DNA of 64,000 nt, taken from Dermacentor variabilis. Its lineage: Eukaryota > Arthropoda > Arachnida > Ixodida > Ixodidae. Location: positions 4,468,000 through 4,531,999 of the forward strand of contig NW_027460346.1 in NCBI RefSeq assembly GCF_050947875.1, written 5' to 3'. Shown here piece after piece: positions 57,151-64,000 of this stretch. The first letter of the stretch is position 1. Each line of letters opens with the position of its first letter. Below the pieces are notes generated by a model, which saw only the letters and a program-made list of their open reading frames with translations, searched no databases and was not told the DNA's origin. Both the position numbers and the translations under genes were made by a program.

Positions 57151-58568
57151 ATGTTGCTTATTGGGGAACACGGCACTTCCTTTCCGTGCCTAGACCTATC
57201 TATCATGGGGGGGGGGCGCAAAAGGGGAAATTACCCCCTCCCCCTTTGTCAAAATTGGGGGGTCGAAGTATGTACGACTGGCGTGACGTAAGGCATGAAA
57301 TCGACAGATTATCAATTGCTGGAATTATTTAATCTCTATGCACACATAGTCTGCATAGCGTTGCCGTCCCAGTAGCCTATCACGATTAAAAATCTAATCA
57401 AACCTCTTACAGGTATAACTGTCGAATTTCATTGTGCAATCACGACTTGTCGAATATATGCTCGCGAAAATGACGTTGGTCGAACGTGCGAGCCATTTTA
57501 ATACCAATAGAACTTTAAGTCTTTGTAAAATTTTTTCTAAAGGTTTATGTCACTGCTGACTCTGGTGATTGCAATTTCAGGTTGTTACTGAATAAGACCT
57601 ACACTATTAGTTGTTTGCTGGTAGGAGCAAAAACAACACATATTTCGCATTAAAAAGCATGAGGGCCATTTTTTGGTGACGTGTCCCGAAAATTTGCGCT
57701 TCGTAGGTTGCTTATGTGATGTGAAAACTGTTGCTGAATAGTCGCTTTCTCCCAATTTTTATGCACTGTAGACGGCCTTTGATTGTTTTCCTCCCGTACG
57801 CTCGGTAAAATATGCGAGGCACGGTGTTTACATTTATTCGAAGTACTAGGCAATATTCTGAGTGAGGAGCGATATATGTTTATTCCGTGTAGGTTCATTG
57901 CAACCTTTGTAGAAAGTTACTAATTCAAGCGTTGCAGAGTGTTTCGAAGTCAAAATGTTTCTCAGACTCCTAAAACAACAGCATGACTGAAGGTTGAAAT
58001 TCCGTGAAAATAACGAGAATTTTAAACACAATCCCTTGCGGTATACTCACGTTCCTGCTTTAAATGCAAGTGTTGCAGTTAATTACTAAATCCCCGTTTT
58101 CCCGCGTGTTTTCCTGCATCATAAGAGATTCATAGTTTCTCTCTCAGTTGTCCTCGGTGAGCTGAGCAAGGCATCTGTTTATATCGGGGGAAAATTATGG
58201 GCATGGTATGGCCAATGTGTTCGCAATGTTCCAAATGAGTGAGTGACATGCGCATTTTCCAGTAGTATACGCATGCAAGTGGTCAATAGGGTTATCAATA
58301 GGGTTTTAAGAGCAGTGTAAAACTTAGACGGCAGGGCTGGCATAACAACAACAGGTCAAATTTTTGCGAACATAATGGGAACAATACGCAAGTTTTGGTG
58401 CGATGGCAAATGCATGTTGATCAAATGCAGCCTCTAAAATATGGTAAGCAACTCTTCGAACATACCAATGTGGAAAGAGCGGATATGGTTTTAGCTCTGT
58501 GTGCGTAAAGTGGACATAGAAGGCGCGCAGTCGAGCTATTTCAACGTAATAAACGAGGTGTCCTTGCT
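57150..58568. other. No gene recognised; one G/C-run foldback
   Basis: 57205-57265 has alternating G and C homopolymers. The rest is AT-rich and without recognised coding. Confidence 0.5.
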
Positions 58569-59070
58569 GTCAGAGTTGTTGGCTTCTTATGATATGAATA
58601 ATAAAAATCGGGCCCTTCGGTTAACCCCCTTTCTTCTCATTTATTACTTAACGAGGGTCTCGAGTACAGCAACATTGATGCCTTCAGGTAGCATGTGTGG
58701 TTTTATTGACCAGTTGCGTTCACCCAAAAAGATCACGTTCTTGTGACCCCTACGGCAAAAACAACGTTCCACGTCCGCCGCCGAGGTCTGTGAATGGTGG
58801 CGCTGGCTAACACTCTCAGGGTTCTACTAGGACACATAAATACCCAAGAAACTGGATGTGGAAACGGCGCCCCGGTAACTCAATTGGTAGAGCGTCGCAC
58901 GGGAAATGCGAAGGTTGTGGGTCCGGTTCCCACCTGCGCGAAATTGTTTTTCATCCACTTTATTTTCCATTAATTTGTAGTTTATTTATTTCATTTATTA
59001 AGCAGAAGTAATTTCTCCTATGTTGTTCTTGGTGTCAGTGTTTGTTCGCTTCTTGTGATATATACCTATT
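58569..59070 (+). repeat. tRNA-like SINE head in a ~466-bp repeat unit
   Basis: A tRNA-like stretch at 58872-58942 has a good D arm (ACTCAATTGGTAGAGC), a perfectly paired 5-bp anticodon stem (TCGCA/TGCGA) and a T arm (GTGGG TCCGGTT CCCAC). The acceptor stem does not pair and position 33 is not T, so it is a SINE or pseudo-tRNA. The sequence GTTGGCTTCTTATGATATG at 58578 recurs as GTTCGCTTCTTGTGATATA at 59044, giving a unit of about 466 bp. I recognise the unit as a common tick repeat. Confidence 0.7.
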
Positions 59071-59277
59071 CTAAAGTCATTCTGAAGATCTCCAAAAATG
59101 CCATTATTATCTTCCCATGCTTGCAGCTTTAATTTGATTACCTGCAGTGCTATATTGTACATTACCGATGTAATGCAGGACGACGACGAAGTGTCTTCTT
59201 GGTAGAACGCTTCTATCTGTGTTCTCAGGTTTCTGGCGCAACCTTCGGATTTTCCTAGTGCCTCGGCTCCCAGTCTT

Positions 59278-59517
59278 GTGGCCATGGAAGCGGAGCCTTC
59301 CAGATGCCCTCCTGGCCAGGGGTCAACAAGGCCATCCTTCACGAGGAAGAGAGGAAGCGTGCTCAGTGACGCCGATGACACTGAGCTGTACTCCGTGTCG
59401 GATGAAGACTCATCGGATGATAGATTCATCACTGTCCGCAGAAAGAGGGCCAGAAAGAAGACTATCACAAAATTTCAAGCCAATCGGCACTATGCGCAAA
59501 ACGCCGTCTGTCGTTAA
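59278..59517 (+). pseudogene. LINE ORF1 N-terminal fragment
   Basis: The 79-codon frame has an acidic-serine block DADDTELYSVSDEDSSDD followed by FITVRRKRARKK. This layout is typical of ORF1 N-termini of tick I-group LINEs. It ends at TAA 59515 without nucleic-acid-binding knuckles. It could alternatively be an unknown nuclear protein, but no introns or UTR features support that. Confidence 0.5.
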
Positions 59518-59519
59518 GG

Positions 59520-59837
59520 CGCCAAGGCTGCGAAGCGTATATATATATAGGCGGGCTCGGGCGACCGCAGTTCCCGCCAGCGCCTATGCGCGTGCTGTCT
59601 TGTTTGCATTCTTGATCGCGATTTAACGCTTCTGTAAACCTTCAGCGATGTCTTGAAATGGCTGTTGCGGGGTTGGGTTCTTTAACTCGCACTTAGTTTC
59701 CGGTGCTGCTTCACGAGCAAGGACGACGGCGGCGGTGGATCGCGGCTGTTCGACGGAGAAAATATGCAATCGCGCTTTGGTTACTCCAGTTTCAGGGCGA
59801 TAACTGTGTTTTTATTGTTTTCTTGGTGTCGCCAGGA
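59520..59837. other. No gene recognised
   Basis: Includes a TATATATATA run at about 59541 before a GC-rich stretch, and a short segment near 59677 faintly like the SINE body. Confidence 0.4.
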
Positions 59838-60036
59838 TCTGATTATGAGGCACGCCGTAGGGGGGGACTTCGGGAATGTGGACCACCAGCCGTTCTTTAA
59901 CGTGTACCTAAATCTAAGTACGTGGATGTTTTCGCATTTCGTCCCCATCGAGATGCGACCGCCGTGGCCGGAATTCGATCCCGTGACCTCGTGCTGAGCA
60001 GCCCAACACCATAGCCACTAAGCAACCGTGTCGGGT
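59838..60036 (-). mobile_element. Ruka-like SINE with complete tRNA head
   Basis: The minus strand starts at about 60036 with box A region GGTTGCTTAGTGGCTATGG and box B GGGATCGAATTCC. The body continues to ATAATCAGATC near 59838. It is less diverged than the copy at 43010. It abuts the gypsy LTR start within about 17 bases. Confidence 0.85.
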
Positions 60037-60208
60037 CGTTTAAACTTGGTCGTGTTACGTTTCGCCTACGACGCGCGGTTTAGCCGGCGCGACTGCAACA
60101 AAGCGGCAGACATTTTGGCCCGTTCGGCGTCGCCGCTACGCTCCCCGCCAAGCGCGTCCAGGCATGTTCCGATGTCACGTGTCTTCATGTGCGTGTGTGA
60201 GTGTATGT

Positions 60209-60478
60209 GCCATTGTGCCCGACTGGAGGCGCTACGAGAATAGAAGTCACCTTCTCCTCCCAGCCATTGTGCCCGACCAGAGGTGCTACGAGAGTAGAAG
60301 TTACCTTCTCCTCCCAGTCATTGTGCCCGACCAGAGGCGCTACGAGAGTAGAGGTTACCTTCTCCTCCCAGTCATTGTGCCCGACCAGAGGCGCTACGAG
60401 AGTAGAGGTTACCTTCTCCTCCCAGTCTTTGTGCCCGACCAACGGCGCTACGACAGTATGCGTCACCTTATCCCATTG
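60209..60478 (+). repeat. Five 54-bp tandem repeats in LTR U3
   Basis: Marker CATTGTGCCC starts at 60211, 60265, 60319 and 60373, and as CTTTGTGCCC at 60427, exactly 54 apart. Because 54 is divisible by 3, the array stays open in several frames on both strands (an 18-residue repeat such as LCPTRGATRVEVTFSSQS), which mimics a repeat protein. Upstream-of-TATA location suggests enhancer-like copies. Confidence 0.9.
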
Positions 60479-60532
60479 TACAATCACGTGCTCGTCTATT
60501 GAGGGGTTCCTTCTTGCCCTCAACTGCGAGAG

Positions 60533-60540
60533 TATAAAAG
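60533..60540 (+). promoter_or_regulatory. TATA box of gypsy LTR
   Basis: TATAAAAG about 55 bases after the last 54-bp repeat and about 110 bases before the polyadenylation signal. Confidence 0.75.
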
Positions 60541-60648
60541 CAGCTGCCCCGGACGCCAAAAAGAGGGCTCCGATTTCTTCTGTTGAGTAAAGTGCTCTCC
60601 CGTCTCTCTACTTCGGTCAACCTGACCGCCAACTCTTTGCGATGTTAA

Positions 60649-60654
60649 AATAAA
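60649..60654 (+). promoter_or_regulatory. Polyadenylation signal of gypsy LTR
   Basis: AATAAA followed by a GT-rich stretch (GTTGTTTTGTTGTTAC), which resembles a downstream element. Confidence 0.7.
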
Positions 60655-60772
60655 CAAGTTGTTTTGTTGTTACCAGTCGACTCATGCTTTGCCGGGACCT
60701 TCGGATGCTTCCAGTTGTACCCCAGGCCGCCAGGCCAACGCTACCCTTGGGGCTTGCGACCCAGGTGCAACA

Positions 60773-61168
60773 ACGGGCGTCAGCGCCGAGTTCCCAACCG
60801 ATCGTGCCAGCGGCGCGACCACAACAACCGTTGCCATCGGTGGGACCCAAACAACTGTCTGCCAGCGGTGAGATCGCGACAACGGAGGCCAGCAGCGAAG
60901 AGATGCAGTTGACTGTATGCTGAGCAGCTCAACGACGATCCGGGAGCAGTGCAACGAGCCCTGTGTGATGACTGCTTGCCTGCAGCGGAACGACTGCGCT
61001 GAACTCTTGGCTGCGAGGTTTGGTGAGTGCGGGACTTTCTTCTTCTGAGCTTTGCCAGGCTTTTGTTAGTGTCAGAAACAGAGCTGGTAGTTGTGGTTGT
61101 CGTTGCTGCCGGGTTAGTTTGCGGCAAGACAATAATAGGCAGTAGAGAAAGCAGCATTCAGAGCAGCC
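60773..61168 (+). other. Untranslated leader of gypsy element
   Basis: GC-rich and without a long frame in the gag phase. A donor-like GGTGAGT at 61022 could allow leader splicing. Primer-binding site not identified. Confidence 0.45.
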
Positions 61169-64000
61169 ATGGATTTGAAGTCGTTGCGCAAACCGAAATT
61201 GTTGGAGCTTGCAAGAGAGTTGGGTCTGGATGTCTCGGACAAACTCAGAAAACCAGAACTGCTAAAGGCTATTCTTGAGTTAGAAGCTGAGGATGACGAG
61301 CTGTCGGAATGCCTTGAGACCATTGAGGAAAGGGAGACGGCAAAAAGACAGGAGCGCGAACTTAAAGAACAAAAAGAGCGAGAGCAACAAGAGAAAAAAG
61401 AAGAGCGCGACCGTCAACACGCGTTGGAAATGAAGCGTCTCGAGATTGAGATGGAACGCGCTCGTAATGGAAGTCAGGCACACGGTGCAGGAGAACGAGT
61501 ATTGTTCAAAATGACTGACCTGATGCGGCCGTTTAAGCTTGGAGAGGACATTGGTTTGTTCCTGGTTAACTTTGAGCGAACGTGCGAGAAGCAGGGGTTC
61601 TCTCGGGAAACGTGGCCTCAGCGCTTGCTCACTTTGTTACCCGGCGAGGCGGCCGACGTAGTCGCTCGCTTGGATAGAGAGGAGGCAGAGGATTTCGACA
61701 AAGTGAAATCGAGTCTGCTAAAAAAGTACCGGCTGTCTGCGGAGGCGTTCCGTCGGAAGTTTCGGGAAAGTGAGAAAGGCAAGAATGAGTCATATACAGA
61801 GTTTGCCTACAAGCTAATGTCAAACATGCAGGAGTGGCTCAAAGAAGAGAAAGCGTTTGGTGACCACGATAAAGTTCTACAGTGTTTCGGGCTAGAACAG
61901 TTTTATAGTCGGTTACCTGAGAACGTGCGGTACTGGGTCTTGGATAGGCCAGACGTTTGTACGGTGGCTAAAGCCGCTGAGCTAGCCGAGGAGTTTGTGA
62001 CGCGTCGGGCTCGCGGAGCTAAGGACGGTCAAAAGGGTGAATTTGGCTCGAAGTTTGAGAGGCCGAAATTCACGCCCATGAGATTAAAGGGGGACAAGCG
62101 TAGTGAGGATGCGAGTGAAAGCAGTCCGACCAAACGTAAAGAGACGGCGGCAGCCAAACGCAGAAAGCGGTTCGAGATGAGGCGAGCGCGCGTTTGTTAT
62201 ACGTGCCAGAAGCCGGGTCACTTTTCGGCGCAGTGTCCGGAAACAACACCAAAAGTTGTGTTTTTTTCATTATGCAGCACTGACGAGAACATGAAGCTTC
62301 TCGAGCCTTACATGCCAGACCTCCTCGTGAACGGGAAAGAGTGCCGAGTGCTTCGCGATTCCGCAGCTACGATGGATGTAGTTCACCCGTCTTACGTAAA
62401 AACCCATATGTTCACGGGCGAGTGCGCATGGATCAAGCAAGCCGTGGAAGCTCATAGCGTGTGTCTGCCAGTAGCAAAGGTGCTTATTGAAGGACCTTTC
62501 GGAGCGCTTGAGACGGAGGCGGCAGTGTCATCTATGCTGCCCCCCCAGTACCCGTACCTATTTTCAAACAGGTCCGATCTCCTCCTGCGCGAGAAGGGGC
62601 TTTTGTTTGGTGAGGCTCGCGTTCAGGCATTAACCAGATCGAAGGTTCGGGAGCTCGCTGCAAAGGCGGTAGTTGCGGGGCCGACGTTATCAAACAATGA
62701 AAAAGGGTCAGAGGCGCAGCAAGCCGATATTCAGAGCACGCCCGAACTGAATAAAATTGAGTCTGTAGCGTTGAAGGCGCCAGATACTGGAGAGGAAATG
62801 CCCGACACGGGAAAGTTAGAAGAGCTATCTACAGATTTGCTCATCGCGCCTACGTCAGACGGACTTGATAGGTTGCTAAAAGTCAGCCGGTCGGCTTTGA
62901 TAGCCGAGCAAAAGAAGGATGGCAGCCTAGAAAACGTGCGCTGCAATGTCAAGGAAGGTATCGCACGGAAAAATGCGCGTTTTGTGGAAAGAGGTGGAGT
63001 CCTGTACCGGAAGTATCTAGACCGCCGAGGAGTGGAGTTCGATCAGCTGATCGTGCCTCAATGCTATCGTCAGGATCTGTTGCGCTTGACGCATGGGGGT
63101 TCGTGGTCCGGACACCTAGGAGTTAAGAAAACTAAGGACCGTCTCTTGCAAGAGTACTATTGGCCAGGGTGTTTTCGGGACGCAGACCATTTCGTGAGGA
63201 CATGTGACACCTGTCAGCGGGTGGGCAAACCAGGGGACAAATCAAGGGCGCCGTTGAAATTGGTACCTATCATTACGGAGCCTTTTAGACGGCTCGTTAT
63301 TGATACAGTGGGACCTCTGCCGGTAACAGCCACGGGGTACAGACACATTTTGACTGTGATCTGCCCAGCGACAAAGTTCCCTGAAGCAGTGCCGCTTAAA
63401 GAACTCAGCTCAGTTGAGATAGTCAATGCACTACTGTCCATATTTGCGCGGGTTGGTTTTCCTGCGGAAATCCAATCAGATCAGGGCACAGTGTTTACAA
63501 GCGCTTTGCCGACAACTTTTCTCGAAAGGTGTGGGGTAAAGCTGTTACACAGCTCAGTGTACCACCCACAGTCGAATTCCGTTGAGAAGCTCCACTCCGT
63601 CATGAAGCGCGTGTTGAGAGCATTGTGTTTTGAACATCGAACTGACTGGGAGCTGTGTCTGCCTGGGGTGATGTTTGCATTAAGGACCGCGCCGCATGCG
63701 GCTACGGGGTTTTCGCCAGCTGAACTGGTGTACGGTCGCTCGCTTCGGTCTCCGCTTCGCATGCTTCGAGAATCGTGGGAAGGCAGGGGCGACGACCCAG
63801 TCGTGGTGGAGTACGTGCTTAAGCTCCTCGAACGCTTAAGAAGGGCACAGGAGTTGTCAGGTGAAGCAATGGCAAAGGCCCAGCAGAGGGCCAAGGTTTA
63901 TTATGATCGGACAGCCAGGGCCCGTCGTTTTGAGGTGGGCGATGAGGTCATGATATTGCGCACATCGCTAAACAACAAACTAGACGTGCAGTGGGAGGGC
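61169..64000 (+). CDS. Ty3/gypsy Gag-protease-integrase polyprotein (partial, open at window end)
   Basis: One frame of 944 codons with no stop, from ATG 61169 to the window edge. Residues 1-38 form a SAP-like helix pair (LRKPKLLELARELGLDV). About 40-105 is a Glu/Lys/Arg coiled coil. About 110-300 is a gag capsid-like region (PFKLGEDIGLFLVNFERTCE). Residues 343-356 are a CCHC knuckle, CYTCQKPGHFSAQC. The protease active site is at 397-399, RDSAAT, i.e. D-S-A where D-S/T-G is usual. Integrase has H642, H649, C679, C682 for zinc and D712, D771, E806 for catalysis. The frame stops at the window in the C-terminal domain (VGDEVMIL). Only about 240 residues separate the protease and integrase motifs, too few for RT and RNase H. 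The frame is unbroken, so the copy is young. RT may follow downstream. Confidence 0.93.
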   Translation, partial: MDLKSLRKPKLLELARELGLDVSDKLRKPELLKAILELEAEDDELSECLETIEERETAKRQERELKEQKEREQQEKKEERDRQHALEMKRLEIEMERARNGSQAHGAGERVLFKMTDLMRPFKLGEDIGLFLVNFERTCEKQGFSRETWPQRLLTLLPGEAADVVARLDREEAEDFDKVKSSLLKKYRLSAEAFRRKFRESEKGKNESYTEFAYKLMSNMQEWLKEEKAFGDHDKVLQCFGLEQFYSRLPENVRYWVLDRPDVCTVAKAAELAEEFVTRRARGAKDGQKGEFGSKFERPKFTPMRLKGDKRSEDASESSPTKRKETAAAKRRKRFEMRRARVCYTCQKPGHFSAQCPETTPKVVFFSLCSTDENMKLLEPYMPDLLVNGKECRVLRDSAATMDVVHPSYVKTHMFTGECAWIKQAVEAHSVCLPVAKVLIEGPFGALETEAAVSSMLPPQYPYLFSNRSDLLLREKGLLFGEARVQALTRSKVRELAAKAVVAGPTLSNNEKGSEAQQADIQSTPELNKIESVALKAPDTGEEMPDTGKLEELSTDLLIAPTSDGLDRLLKVSRSALIAEQKKDGSLENVRCNVKEGIARKNARFVERGGVLYRKYLDRRGVEFDQLIVPQCYRQDLLRLTHGGSWSGHLGVKKTKDRLLQEYYWPGCFRDADHFVRTCDTCQRVGKPGDKSRAPLKLVPIITEPFRRLVIDTVGPLPVTATGYRHILTVICPATKFPEAVPLKELSSVEIVNALLSIFARVGFPAEIQSDQGTVFTSALPTTFLERCGVKLLHSSVYHPQSNSVEKLHSVMKRVLRALCFEHRTDWELCLPGVMFALRTAPHAATGFSPAELVYGRSLRSPLRMLRESWEGRGDDPVVVEYVLKLLERLRRAQELSGEAMAKAQQRAKVYYDRTARARRFEVGDEVMILRTSLNNKLDVQWEG

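Larger units (their letters stand above)
60053..60772 (+). repeat. 5' LTR of integrase-first Ty3/gypsy element (3' edge uncertain)
   Basis: Starts TGTTACG at 60053, a usual gypsy LTR start. It contains 54-bp repeats (60209-60478), TATAAAAG at 60533-60540 and AATAAA at 60649-60654, in the order U3-R. The end is uncertain: GCAACA at 60767-60772 would end in CA, but no primer-binding site is clear beyond it. The second LTR is outside the window. Confidence 0.65.

Noticed and set aside
58872..58942. Functional tRNA gene
   Set aside because: The acceptor stem has several mismatches and position 33 is not T. It is embedded in a repeat.
59660..59700. Additional SINE fragment
   Set aside because: Only about 20 bases (GGGTTCTTTAACTCGCACTTA) resemble the SINE body; too short to call.
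60201..60590. A 129-codon 'repeat protein' with 18-residue units, and a matching frame on the minus strand
   Set aside because: It arises from 54-bp DNA repeats in the LTR U3 region. Frames are open on both strands, and it lies upstream of the TATA box.
60617..61157. Several overlapping frames of 70-125 codons in the gypsy leader
   Set aside because: GC-rich leader DNA gives open frames on both strands, and none shows a domain.
1..64000. Endogenous viral sequences other than retrotransposons
   Set aside because: All RT, integrase and protease pieces fit Ty3/gypsy, BEL/Pao, Penelope or LINE families. No env-like frame or RNA-virus polymerase motif was seen.

Overview
The window looks like nuclear DNA of an ixodid (hard) tick or a close relative. 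It has no operons and no long stand-alone host genes. It carries tRNA-derived SINEs of the tick Ruka type, Penelope-like elements with GIY-YIG endonucleases, RTE, CR1/L2 and I-group LINEs, Ty3/gypsy and BEL/Pao LTR elements, a multi-exon PIF/Harbinger transposase and several MITE-like foldbacks. Splice signals are eukaryotic throughout. The species assignment is inferred from repeat families I recognise, not from a search.

Layout. 0-11 kb: an RTE end at the left edge, two SINEs with perfect 15-bp target duplications, a decayed gypsy relic on the minus strand (3.3-5.5 kb), a Penelope fragment bounded by 44-bp inverted arms (6.6-7.3 kb) and a LINE 3' end (7.4-8.0 kb). 11.5-14.9 kb: a 3.4-kb composite repeat with a pol III-like box and a 123-bp satellite array. 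15.5-17.8 kb: the clearest host-type gene, two 3' exons of a MADF-BESS (Adf-1-like) protein with one in-frame stop. 19-24 kb: a gypsy relic interrupted by a THAP-domain fragment, then a deleted BEL/Pao relic.

24-40 kb: pieces of a PIF/Harbinger (HARBI1-like) transposase gene on the minus strand, at 24.1-26.6 kb and again at 38.9-40.1 kb, with good splice sites. The space between holds a Penelope RT, a 49-bp satellite array, a possible small minus-strand host gene (29.8-35.2 kb), two head-to-head Penelope fragments and the second copy of the composite repeat (36.1-38.8 kb). 40-60 kb: SINE copies of three kinds, an I-group LINE with an internal deletion (43.6-47.3 kb), a CR1/L2-like LINE with an (ATAA)n tail (50.6-52.2 kb), and another LINE (53.6-55.0 kb) cut by a gypsy element on the minus strand (55.0-56.8 kb).

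60-64 kb: a young Ty3/gypsy element. Its LTR has five exact-period 54-bp repeats, a TATA box and a polyadenylation signal. It is followed by an uninterrupted 944-codon gag-protease-integrase frame still open at the window end. There is no room for reverse transcriptase between protease and integrase, so the element either has the integrase-first order of Gmr1-type elements or has lost RT.

The best leads are the composite satellite-bearing repeat family (two copies plus a possible relative at 29 kb), the split Harbinger gene with a GC-AG intron, and the integrase-first gypsy element.
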